DNA from: Arachis hypogaea
Lineage: Eukaryota > Streptophyta > Magnoliopsida > Fabales > Fabaceae
NCBI RefSeq assembly: GCF_003086295.3
Contig: NC_092051.1
Span: 80,980,445 to 81,044,444, forward strand
Length of the DNA: 64,000 bases
Direction of reading: 5' to 3'
Position numbers and translations under genes: made by a program. The notes below the pieces were generated by a model that did not search any database, was not told where the DNA came from, and saw only the letters and a list, made by a program, of their open reading frames with translations. Positions 1 through 9,953 of this stretch are shown here, one piece after another; the first letter of the stretch is position 1; every line of letters starts with the position of its first letter.

Positions 1-64
1 AGGATCCAACGAACAGAAAGTTGGGCTGGAATCGTGCGGCCCTTGTGCGTTTCGCACAAATTGG

Positions 65-270
65 CCCACGCGAACGCATGCCCCATGCGATAGCGTCACT
101 TGCACAATATCAATCCCACGCGACCGCGTGAGCGACGCAATCGCGTCACTTGGATTGCACATCACCCCAAAAGGAGACAGAGAGTTGCGCTGAAACGGCG
201 CTGGAATCGTGCGTTTAGCACGAATTCCAGCGACGCGATCGCGCGACCCATGCGATTGCGTCACCCTTCT
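65..270. repeat. Family A CpG palindrome array, internal copy 1
   Basis: Decayed counterpart of the array at 8190-8660. Short ACGCG/CGCGT inverted repeats recur with two-base centres. Several sites have lost CpG to TpG or CpA. Copy 1 lacks about 137 bases (the equivalent of roughly 8567-8703) between C-rich runs, so its array is shorter than copy 2's. Confidence 0.75.
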
Positions 271-274
271 TCCC

Positions 275-665
275 CCCAACCCTCTTCCCCTTCTCTGCCT
301 CCTCTCCCTCCAACCACCACCCACCACCTTCCAGCCGCCACCGCACCATCACCCAGATGCCGCTGCTGACCCGCCACTGCCGCCGTACCACCCCCTCCCC
401 TTCTCTCTTCTTCCTTCTTCCTTTCCCCTCCCCTCTCCGCCACTGCCACCGCGAGCACCGCCCACCACCGTGCCGCCCACCCAGCCGTGCCCCCCCTCTC
501 CGCCACCCACCCCTTCAGCCATCAACTATCCAACCGCACCCCCCCTTCTTCTATCACCAACCCAAACCATCGCCGCCACTGCCCTCCGACCACCACCACC
601 GCGTCGCCTTGCACCACCACCGCGCCGGACGCCGCCGCAGCCACCTTCTTCCCTGTTCCACCCCT
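275..665 (+). other. C-rich, G-poor tract, copy 1
   Basis: Nearly all bases are C, T or A, with many CCCC runs. Long proline-rich frames open in more than one phase, as expected from composition rather than from coding. It lies between the palindrome array and ORF2's long leader, so it may be part of ORF2's 5' untranslated region. The corresponding tract in copy 2 is 8690-9090. Confidence 0.55.
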
Positions 666-749
666 TCCGCTTACCAGGTTCCGCAACACGCAACCATTTT
701 TTTTATCTGTTCGTCACTTTTCTGTATTTTTTATCCCGTTTATGTTCAT

Positions 750-1537
750 AATTAGGATAGCTAGACTTGCATGTTGTAGTGGATTTTTAGGTTGTTAGGT
801 AGCTTAGGCTGTGGTTAGTGGATCTTGGTCTGTTTACTTGCACTGTTCTTACTTCTGTTTTATCCTATGTGCAAATTTGTTGCTGCTATAATCATGATTC
901 ATATGCTGCTTTCTTGTATGTTGCTACTGGTTACATTGAGTTTTTATGTTTATTTTATATCTATGTACATGCAGCTTAATTTTTTAATTCATATGAACTG
1001 ATTAAATTGCTGTTTATTTTCCGGGACAATCCAATTTTAGCCGGAATGCTGCCCAAATTTTTTTAAATTTGTTTTCATTCATGTTTTGGTTTGGCATTTC
1101 TGAAATCTGTTTTGCTCTGCTTTACCCAAACCACTACATGAATGCTATGGCAGACCTTCTCACCCTTTTTGATTTCCTGGTTCATAAACTGCTTGTTCAA
1201 TTATGAGTACTTCTATTCTTACCTATGAATTCTTGTTATATGGAATTTTTTCTATGCCACTTACCTTCCTAACTCACTAATTTTAATTTACTAATTTCTT
1301 TTTCAAATCCTAACCATACTAACCCTTTTGATCTCTTTTCTGATTATTTTCACTTTCCTCTAACTTTCTAACCATGGCATATTGCTTATTTTTTTCCATT
1401 TAACATAAATTCAATCACATTTCATATACTCATTTTCCTTATTCTATTCCTCCCTTACCGCTTTGAGTTCCCTTTGTTTAAATTGCCTATTTGCTTTCCT
1501 ATTTTTTTTATCCATTCCTGATTTTCTATTGTTCAGG
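750..1537 (+). other. AT-rich leader upstream of ORF2, copy 1
   Basis: About 790 bases without a plausible gene. The sequence ends in a pyrimidine-rich stretch and CAG immediately before the ATG of ORF2, which resembles a plant 3' splice site. A leader intron is therefore possible. The same layout is present at 9155-9953 in copy 2. Confidence 0.45.
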
Positions 1538-2998
1538 ATGTCTGCCTCACAGAGGAAAGGTAAAGGCAAGGCCACTGGCAAGCGCAAGAGAGGAGAATCC
1601 TCCCAGTCCATCATTTCTCTAATGCACGATACCTCATGGCGGGAGAAGAACTTCACACCACAGGAGAAAGCTAACCAGCTGCTTCTTACAAATGATCCTA
1701 TAAAATTTGCAAACCGGTACTGTGAACTGAAGTACCCGGCTTTTGCAAACTCCAGAAATCTATACCTGGAACGTACCTTGAAGATTCCAGAAGCCCTCCA
1801 GCAGTACACTACTGAGCAAATCAAGCAACGGGGCTAGTTCTTTCTGGAGAGACCACTGACAGAGGTCAATGCATCTTGGGTCAGGGAATTCTATTGCAAC
1901 TGCTACCTTACTACCCTGGATGCAGTGAACCTGAGAGGAAAGCTAATTCTGGTCACAGAGGAAGCCATAGAGACCATTCTCCAACTCCCAGCCAAGTCCG
2001 ATCAGCCAGATGGTTTTGCACAGGCTGAAGAGGACATGGGCCAGATGCAGTTTGACTGGGATGCTGTGAAGGCATGGATAACTCTCGACTCTGCTGTTCC
2101 TTGGGTGATGGGTCAGAACACCACTATGCCTAGAGGGATCAAGAGAGTGTACTTGAACGATGAGGCTCGGCTATGGCATCAGATCTTGAGTAATTTTGTG
2201 ATGCCGAGTACTCACGAGACGGAGATCCCGGCTACCATGATCACCCTCCTTTGGTGTGTGCTGGAGGGTAAGGACATATACTTACCTCGTTTTATCCGGC
2301 ATTATATGGCCAGGGCCCACGTACGAGGCACCCTCCCCTTTCCTTACCTGGTTACACGGCTAGGCCTTCAGGCTGATGTGCCTTGGGAGGATGCCGATGA
2401 GAGACCACCAGCAGCGGACTGCAGGAAGATTATCCCGCACAGCAGGAACTTCCTTGCTTTGGGCTACAGACCACCACCTGTCACTGCTACTGATGAGACA
2501 GCCCCTCCGTCTGCTGGACCCTCTTCATCCACAGCTGCCCCAGCTACCCCAGCTGCCCCTGCTGCCACCACTGCACCTCCACCCGCCTCTGAGCCAGTCT
2601 ATCGCCTCGTGCACCGTCTATTCCGCCAGCTTGATCAGATGGAGCACCGTAACAGGCGCCGGTATGAGAGATTAGAGCGCCGCAGCAGGCGACGCTATTC
2701 CCATCTGAAGCTGATGATCAGACAGGGCGCCGACATCCCCTCCGAGCCCGACACCCCTTCAGAGCCAACAGAGGATGAGCACGAGGAGGAGCCTCATTCC
2801 CAGGCGGAGACTTATCAGTAGGCAGCCACAGAGCAGGCTGCGCTGCATCAGGAGGTTATACCCCAGATAGAGGCTACAGATCCGGAGATCCCGCTCCAGT
2901 CCATCCCACCTCCACAGCAGCCAGACCCTCAGCCACCACCGCCACGGAGACCCCAGCTACCATCCCTACCATTGATGACACTCGTTCACACCAGGCTT
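1538..2998 (+). pseudogene. Family A ORF2, putative plant transposon protein, broken copy 1
   Basis: Same protein as the intact copy at 9954-11417. It opens with a basic SQRKGKGKATGKRKRG-type tail and continues through the same WREKNF, KYPAF and LLWCVLEGK segments. Against copy 2, a Trp codon has become TAG at 1835-1837 and a Gln codon has become TAG at 2819-2821. One C is missing from the run near 2935, which shifts the last part. The reading frame is otherwise kept between the two stops. Copy 1 has an extra Ala/Pro-rich stretch near 2540 and lacks one acidic DEHEEE unit found in copy 2. The function is unknown; the family is annotated in plants as a putative transposon protein (Pfam Transposase_32, as I recall). 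Confidence 0.85.
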
Positions 2999-3003
2999 GA
3001 TTG

Positions 3004-3042
3004 AGCATCGAGGACGATGCTTCATTTTAAGTGTGGGGAGGT
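3004..3042 (+). promoter_or_regulatory. Hairpin plus PPT-like tract after ORF2, copy 1
   Basis: The hairpin AGCATCG-AGGA-CGATGCT (3004-3021) is followed by the purine-rich tract TTTAAGTGTGGGGAGGT (3026-3042). The same 17-base tract lies directly before the LTR at 4775-4791, so this is an internal second copy of the PPT module. It could prime extra plus-strand synthesis or act in RNA processing; this role is inferred. Confidence 0.65.
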
Positions 3043-4753
3043 CGCCATCTCTGGCGTTTATTTTGGTGAACCATTACATACTTTTTCTTTTATTTTGGAT
3101 ATGTTTTCTGTATTTTTCTCTTTTTTTTTACTGTTATTTTCTGAGTACTTATACATTGCTACTTGTGTATTTTACTCTATTTTCTGCATTTTGCATTTTT
3201 TGTTCATATTTTAGTTATTTAGTTTAGTTTAGTTATTTAGTTTAGTTTGCAATTCTGATTTATTAGTGGATTAATTAGTATAGTTTACCCTTTTTAGCAT
3301 AAGATAGTATAGTTTAAATAGAAAAATATAAAAGGAAGTAAACTAGAAACTTTAACAGAATCAAAATAACCCACACCTTGTATATATAGCATTACATGTT
3401 AGTTGACAACATTTCATCAAGGAGGAACATTAAAACCTTAAAAGCTACCCTAAATAAATTTTTTTCAAGAGAATAATGAGAATTTTTAACTAAACCTGCA
3501 TAAAATATATGAATGATATATGATGCTTGAGTTAGAGAACACACAGCCTGAGAGTCTTGAGCTTAAATTGTATGGTTGCATTCAAACCATAATTTCATTT
3601 CTGTGTGTCACATTTCTTTTTATTTTGATGTTCTTTACTTTGCTTTAATCTATATGTCCAATTATAGAATATAGAATAGATACATACCAAGAGAATGATT
3701 GAGGCCATCATTTGATTTTAGCTCACTCACCCCAAATAAGCCTACCTTTTACATTATCCTTGTTAGCCCCCTTGAGCCTTTTAAAACCCCTTTATTCTAT
3801 TTAGCCAAATTACTAGCCTTAACCAGAAAAACAAAAGAAAAATCCCAAGTGAATCCTTGGTTAGCTTAAGATAGAAAATTATAAATAGAGTTAAATGTGG
3901 GAAACCTTTTGGGAACATGGGTAATAGAATCAAAAGGGTAGAAAAAGTAAAAAGGAATAAAATAAAATTTGGGAAGCATGCTCATAAGAAAATCTAAGTG
4001 ATTCAATTTTCATGTGCAAAAAAAAAAAAAGTTATTTTTCAACATCTAAATAAAAGGGAATACAAAAAGAAAATTCCCCAATGAAAACAATGCACATGGA
4101 ATAGAAAAAAATAAAATAAAAAAAAAGTGAAACATGAGCATGTAACAATAAGTGGGAAATTATGGGACATTAGGTAAAGAAACTTTATTTTACTAGATGT
4201 GTATGTTAGGTGAGGTCTTAGTCTAATTAAGGAATCACTTATTAGCTCACTTAACCCTATACATAAATCCTTACCCTTACCTTGGCCCCATTACAACCTT
4301 AATTCAGACCTCATGACTTTTTGGTATGACTATAATCTATAATTGTTGATTGGTTAGATGAAAAATAAAGCTGTAGAAATTAAGAATAAAAAGAAAAATA
4401 GAGTGAATAAACCCAATAAACACTAAGTGACTAGAGAGTAAACACAAATTCCAGTGAGGGTTCAATAACTCATCAACATATATCTGTGCTTAAAATTTAC
4501 TAATTGTTTTGCAAGTTTGTACAATATTTTCTTTCCCATCTCATTTGCTAAAGTGCTTTATTATTTAAGGGTTGGCTATATATATATATATATATACACA
4601 AATCCTTGAGAATGTGAATTAACTTATCTACATGTAAACTTTATATATGAGTGGATGAATTAGAATTGCATGACTCATTAGGTAGATGCATTTAGCGTAG
4701 GTTGCATTTCATAAACATTCCATCACTTTAACCTTAATTATTTACCTTGGATT
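3043..4753 (+). other. AT-rich 3' non-coding region, copy 1
   Basis: No gene is visible in about 1.7 kb. The region contains poly(A) runs near 4020 and a TA microsatellite at about 4577-4596. It holds roughly 390 bases (about 3432-3815) that are missing from copy 2. Confidence 0.6.
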
Positions 4754-4791
4754 TAGCATGAGGACATGCTAGTGTTTAAGTGTGGGGAGGT
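4754..4791 (+). promoter_or_regulatory. Hairpin plus polypurine tract before LTR, copy 1
   Basis: The hairpin TAGCATG-AGGA-CATGCTA (4754-4771) precedes the tract TTTAAGTGTGGGGAGGT (4775-4791), which abuts the LTR's TG at 4792. This is the expected place for the PPT that primes plus-strand DNA synthesis. Confidence 0.82.
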
Positions 4792-5096
4792 TGATAAACC
4801 CATATTTCATGAGTTCTTTTGTGCTTAATTAGAGTGATTTATTCAACCCTTCACCTACTTATTCACATTAATTGCATGGTTTTACTTTCCCTTCCTTATT
4901 ATGTCATATAGTGAAAAACATGTTTTCTAAGCTTTAAAAATTAATTATTTTAATTACCTTTATTTCCATTCGATGCCGTGATTAGTGTGTTGAGTAGTTA
5001 CAGATTTTCCAAGGCAAAACAACTTAAAGGATGAAAAAGGAAACATGCTAGAATTGAAGGAGGAAGCAAAACGGAGCTTTAAAGGAACTAGTATCC

Positions 5097-5290
5097 ACGG
5101 GATCGCATGGATGACGCGATCGCGTGCCAAGCACGAATCAGCAGTGACGCGGCCGCATGCCTGACGCGACCGCGCGCCTTAAGCAGAATGCACATGACGC
5201 GGTCGCATGACTGACGCGACCGCGTGGCAAGGAAAAGCTCCGAATGACGCGACCGCGTGACCCACGCGGACGCGTGACAGAGGCCACGCA
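5097..5290. repeat. CpG palindrome array in family A LTR
   Basis: A run of short inverted repeats of the form ACGCG-NN-CGCGT, with centres such as AC, GG-type and GA. Neighbouring half-decayed versions have ATGCG or GCATG arms. The array lies directly upstream of the TATA-like box. CpG density is far above the surrounding AT-rich sequence. An equivalent array is at 13097-13290 in the second LTR. Confidence 0.8.
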
Positions 5291-5371
5291 CCAGAAATTA
5301 CAGAATACGCCCCAGCGAATTCTGAAGCACTTTTTGGCCCAGATCCAAGTACAGACAGCATATACCAGAGG

Positions 5372-5378
5372 TTATAAA
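5372..5378 (+). promoter_or_regulatory. TATA-like box of family A LTR
   Basis: TTATAAA lies downstream of the palindrome array and about 900 bases before the LTR end. The equivalent box in the other LTR is 13377-13383. Probable RNA polymerase II promoter; transcription was not tested. Confidence 0.5.
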
Positions 5379-6296
5379 GTGTGGGAATGCACCCATTCAA
5401 GGAGAGCTCACATATTTTCACCTTTCAATGATTTAGATTTAGTTGAGAGGGAGATCTCCTCCCTCTCTCTTTTAGGATTTAGGATTTCTTCTTGTTTTAA
5501 GAGTAACTCTGGATCCAGGTTTAATGTTCTTTTAGTATTACTTCTATTTATTTATTCCAACATTTGAATTGATTATTATAATTTATGAATTATTCCATGT
5601 TACAGATTTCTAATTGAATTAATGATAATTTGAGGTATTTTCAGTTTATGATTGTTCTCTTTGATTTAAGTTACCATTGCTCCCCATCTAAGGATATTTT
5701 TATTATTATTCCAGCAATTTTACTTTTTCCCCTTTTAGTCCTGGTTAAGAATTTAGTAATTCAACAGTTATTAAACTCAACGTAATTGATAATCGTTGTG
5801 TTGCTAATTGAGTTGAACTTAAATAATCCCAACCTTCTCTTAAGAAATAATTAGGATTCAAAGGTCAACTTAATCAGTCCCTTGACTTTCTTTTGCTCTG
5901 GTAAAGGTTGACCAAGTGGAGTTTAGATTCAACTTTCATTATTGTTGAGAGAGATAACTATGTTGGACCTCTAATTTCTCTACCTTGCTAAAAGTTGTTT
6001 TACAGTTATTATTTATTTTTACTTGCCATTTAATTCACTCGTCAATTAAATTACTTGCTTCTCACCTTCTAAACCCCGATTACAACTTTTATAGCCAATA
6101 ATAAGAACATACTTCCTCGCAGTTCCTTGAGAAGACGACCCGAGGTTTGAATACTCGGTTAACAATTTTTAAAGGGGTTTGTTACTTGTGACACCCAACA
6201 CGTTTGTACGAAGGGATTTTTGCCGGTTTAGAAACTATATCTACAACGCAACCGTTTCTATGAATTTGTTTACTGGTAGAAATCCCGACGCCAAAA

Positions 6297-6314
6297 TGGC
6301 GCCGTTGCCGGGGA
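6297..6314 (+). promoter_or_regulatory. Primer-binding site, tRNA-Asp, family A
   Basis: TGGCGCCGTTGCCGGGGA is complementary to the 3' end of plant tRNA-Asp and begins three bases after the LTR's terminal CA. It marks the start of minus-strand DNA synthesis and fixes the plus orientation. Confidence 0.93.
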
Positions 6315-6409
6315 ACTGCTAACGTGTGCCTTATTATTGGTTATTGTAAATATTTTTCTTTTGCTTGTTTATTTATTTTTGTTTTTCCTTTTTATCCTTA
6401 TTTGTTACT

Positions 6410-7972
6410 ATGAACTCTCACCCCTCTCGCTTTGAGTTTGGTTCTAATATTGTTAAAGGAAATAGAAGTAACAGCAGGAATGTGCATCAAGGTCAGACCA
6501 ATCAAGGATGGATGGAGCCAAGAGGATCTAATCAACCCTTTAGGCAGCAACACCCTCCAAGATATCCTGGACAAAGACCATTCTACCGTGCATACCCAGC
6601 TGTAAGACATGGTGGACAACCTTGTAACTACCAACAAGCCCCACCCCGTGCATATGAACCATCCTTTCAACATAACCTCGAACCACCACACTCACAAGCT
6701 TCTCTTCACCATTCGCCATCATATGATCCTTCCTTACCCCCATACCAATCCAATCGTTCCCAATCATCACCACTTTCCTTTGTATCATGTCCAAGTCTGG
6801 CAAACCGCGAAGCAAAGGATCGCCTAAAAGAAATAATGATTAAATTTCAAACAACCATTCAACAACTGGAGCAAGCACTAATTCAATGGGCCACTAGGCG
6901 CTCAAATATACAAGGATCAACCACAGCTCCACATGGACAGCCAAATGAGGAGCGTAGCATGAAAGAAATATTAGAGACTCCAGTGGACAAGACAGAGAAT
7001 GAATTCGTGCTAGAACAAATGGAAGAAGCTGTCATTGTTCAAGAAGAAGAGTTGGTTGAAGATCTAGGCGATGCTGAACTTCCTTGGGAATCCAGAATCG
7101 AGGAAAACTCCGTCCGAGATACCACAGTTGATGCTAAGGAGGATATCGTACAATCTCCAAGGCAAGTCGTTTACGAAGAATCAGACGGAATAATCCAAGA
7201 AGCAAATTTCCTTGATGATGATAGTCACAAGTCTAGTTCTCCTAGTGATGAACTTGCGTCCGCAAGTGAATTCTCTGAGATCGAAGAATCTTCCCCAAGT
7301 GAATTCTCTGATGCGGAGGTAGATTTTTCTCAACCTCCAATCTTTGACTCGAGTGATGAGGAAGACATAGAAGACTTTGACCAGGATACAGATACAATTG
7401 AAGACCTTTGCAAGGAAGTAGAAGAATTCACAGAAGAACACAAGGAAATGGAACTCGTAGAACCACCAAAAACACCTGTCCCAAGGCCATTACCACCCAA
7501 TACAAGCTTCAAGTGGGTACAATCCTTAACTTATAATTTTACTTATTCACTTGAATATGGTTTGCTTAAAACAGATGGCCAACTTAGAGCTCTCTGCGGC
7601 TTTAAGAGTAAGAGGGAAATGGCTCGTATTTAGAGCTGGTGCACCAGGTTCAATAAGGTTCCACGCTTCACCTCGAAGTACACAGATTGGTATCGTGCTC
7701 AATTGCATGGATCACGGAGAACGTTTGGTCGCCACGGTGAGATTCTACTCTTTAACCCGCCCGAATGGAAACTTACAAATCAAAATGGAGGCGGATCTAA
7801 AAACACAGCTTGGGATCATGGATTATGTTCTGACATTCGTCATCCCGGGAGGCTGGATATCTGTTTAAAGCTGCGCAGAAGCTTTACATGCCTAGTTTGG
7901 GACACCGGAGGCTATTGGCATTCCAAGCACTGGTGGAGATTTTTGGACGAATTTAAACACAAGCCACCATAA
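6410..7972 (+). pseudogene. Family A ORF1, unrecognised protein, one nonsense stop
   Basis: The frame is open upstream to 6365, but 6410 (MNSHPSRFEF) is the more likely start because the upstream residues are a hydrophobic low-complexity read-through. The order is a Gln/Pro/His/Arg-rich N-terminus (about residues 1-130), a short helical segment containing LKEIMIKFQTTIQQLEQ, and a long acidic Glu/Asp/Ser-rich region. A C-terminal part rich in aromatic residues follows (YTDWYRAQLHG, FNPPEWKL, HWWRFLDEF). A TAG at 7631-7633 interrupts the frame, which then continues in phase to TAA at 7972. It holds the gag position but I see no gag domain, zinc knuckle or protease motif. It ends in KHKPP about 50 bases before the conserved hairpin, as B's ORF1 ends in KHYQPP. 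Function unknown. Confidence 0.75.
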
Positions 7973-7989
7973 CAGGATACTCTTCCAAT

Positions 7990-8039
7990 GTCCAACTTAA
8001 GGACTTTAACTAAAAGTGCTAGGTGGGAGACAACCCACC
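7990..8039 (+). promoter_or_regulatory. Conserved post-ORF1 hairpin pair, family A
   Basis: GTCC-AACTTAA-GGAC (7990-8004) is followed by GGTGGG-AGACAA-CCCACC (8022-8039). Families B and E have the same arrangement with different but still paired stems. It lies 17-67 bases after the ORF1 stop. Confidence 0.7.
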
Positions 8040-8189
8040 ATGGTATGGTCGCTTCTTTTTCAATTTATTTCTTGTTAATTGCTTTCATTTTCCTTTTTTA
8101 ATTTTAATTTATTAAACATGGAATCATGCATAAGCATCCATGATAGTCATTGCATTCTGCAATTTTCATGCATATAAAAAAAAGTGGTT

Positions 8190-8660
8190 GCACGACGCGA
8201 CCGCATGCCCCATGCGATCGCGTCATATCGCGAAAAACACCCCTCATGCGACCGCGTGACCCACGCGGCCGCGTGATATATATATCGGCGTAAGGATCCA
8301 ATGAACAGAAAGTTGGGCTGGAATCGTGCGGCTCTTGTGCGTTTCGCACAAATTGGCCCACGCGATCGCATGCCCCATGCGATCGCGTCACTTGCACAAT
8401 ATCAATCCCACGCGACTGCGTGAGCGACGCGATCGCGTCGCTTGGATTGCACATCACCCCAAAAGGAGACAGAGAGTTGTGCTGAAACGGCGCTGGAATC
8501 GTGCGTTTAGCACGAATTTCAGTGACGCGATCGCGCGACCCATGCGATCGCGTCACCCTTCTTCCCCCCTATCATGCGATCGCGCACTCCACGTGATCGC
8601 GTCACTCCCATTCTCGTCCCAGCCACGCGACCGCGTGCCCCACGTGGCTGCGTGGATTCG
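8190..8660. repeat. CpG palindrome array upstream of ORF2, family A copy 2
   Basis: Many sites of the form ACGCG-NN-CGCGT, for example with GC centre at 8263-8274. Decayed versions with ATGCG or GCATG arms are interspersed. The motif is the same as in the LTR U3 array. It lies between the post-ORF1 hairpin and a TATA-like sequence. Confidence 0.8.
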
Positions 8661-8661
8661 A

Positions 8662-8668
8662 AAATATA
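8662..8668 (+). promoter_or_regulatory. Possible internal promoter box before ORF2, family A
   Basis: AAATATA lies just downstream of the palindrome array and just before a C-rich leader. The order array, TATA-like box, pyrimidine-rich leader resembles the LTR promoter layout. The box falls within the segment deleted from copy 1. Confidence 0.35.
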
Positions 8669-8689
8669 ACCCCCCAGCCCGCGAACCCT

Positions 8690-9090
8690 ATCAGTCGCGC
8701 AACCCTCACCCCCAACCCTCTTTCCCTTCTCTGCCTCCTCTCCCTCCAACCACCACCCACCAACTTCCAGCCGCCACCGCACCATCACCCAGACGCCGCC
8801 GCCGACCCCCCACCGCCGCCGTACCACCCCCTCCCCTTCTATCTTCTTCCTTCTTCCTCTCCCCTCCCCTTTCCGCCACTGCCACCGCGAGCACCGCCCA
8901 CCAACGCGCCGCCCACCCAGCCACGCCCCCCCTCTCCGCCACCCACCCCTTCAGCCATCAACTACCCAACCGCACCCCCCTTCTTCTATCACCAACCCAA
9001 ACCCTCACCGCCACTGCTCTCCGACCGCCACCACCGCGCCGGACGCCGCCGCAGCCACCTTCTTCCCTGATCCACCCCTTCCGCTTACTA
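8690..9090 (+). other. C-rich, G-poor tract, copy 2
   Basis: Same tract as 275-665. Composition is C, T and A with CCCC runs; proline-rich frames open in several phases. Probably untranslated leader of ORF2. Confidence 0.55.
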
Positions 9091-9154
9091 GGTTCTGCAA
9101 CACGCAACCATTTTTTTTATCTGTTCGTCACTTTTCTGTATTTTTTATTCCGTT

Positions 9155-9953
9155 TATGTTCATAATTAGGATAGCTAGACTTGCATGTTGTAGTGGATTT
9201 TTAAGTTGTTAGGTAGCTTAGGCTGTGGTTAGTGGATCTAGGTCTGTTTACTTGCACTGTTCTTACTTCTGTTTTATCCTATGTGCAAATTTGTTGCTGC
9301 TATAATCATGATTCATATGCTGCTTTCTTGTATGTTGCTGCTGTTTACATTGAGTTTTTATGTTTATTTTATATCTATGTACATGCAGCTTAATTTTTTA
9401 ATTCATATGAACTGATTAAATTGCTGTTTATTTTCCGGGAAAATCCAATTTTAGCCGGAATGCTGCCCAAATTTTTTTTAAAATTTGTTTTCATTCTTGT
9501 TTTGGTTTGGCATTTCTGAAATCTGTTTTGCTCTGCTTTACCCAAACCACTACATGAATGCTATGGCAGACTTTCTCACCGTTTTTGATTTCCTGGTTCA
9601 TAAACTGCTTGTTCAATTATGAGTACTTCTATTCTTACCTATGAATTCTTGTTATATGGAATTTTTTCTATGCCACTTACCTTCCTAACTCACTAATTTT
9701 AATTTACTAATTTCTTTTTCAAATTCTAACCATACTAACCCTTTTGATCTCTTTTCTGATTATTTTCACTTTCCTCTAACTTTCTAACCATGGCATATTG
9801 CTTATTTTTTTTCCATTTAACATAAATTCAATCACATTTCATATATTCATTTTCCTTATTCTATTCCTCCCTTACAGCTTTGAGTTCCCTTTGTTTAAAT
9901 TGCCTATTTGCTTTCCTATTTTTTTATCCATTCCTGATTTTCTGTTTTTCAGG
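9155..9953 (+). other. AT-rich leader or possible intron before ORF2, copy 2
   Basis: No gene seen. It ends in a T-rich stretch and CAG directly before the ORF2 ATG at 9954, like a 3' splice site. I could not identify the matching 5' splice site with confidence. Confidence 0.45.

Larger units (their letters stand above)
4792..6293 (+). repeat. Family A LTR, first copy (1502 bp)
   Basis: It starts with TGATAAACCC and ends with CGACGCCA. It lies between a PPT and a tRNA-Asp PBS and is near-identical to 12796-14298. U3 carries a CpG palindrome array (about 5097-5290). A TATA-like TTATAAA lies at 5372-5378, about 80 bases downstream of the array. Because internal regions lie on both sides, this LTR serves two tandem units. 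Confidence 0.92.

Noticed and set aside
209..755. Long proline-rich open frames in two phases
   Set aside because: The tract is C-rich and G-poor, so stops are rare in several phases at once. There is no domain, and the copy at 8690-9090 has indels that ignore phase.
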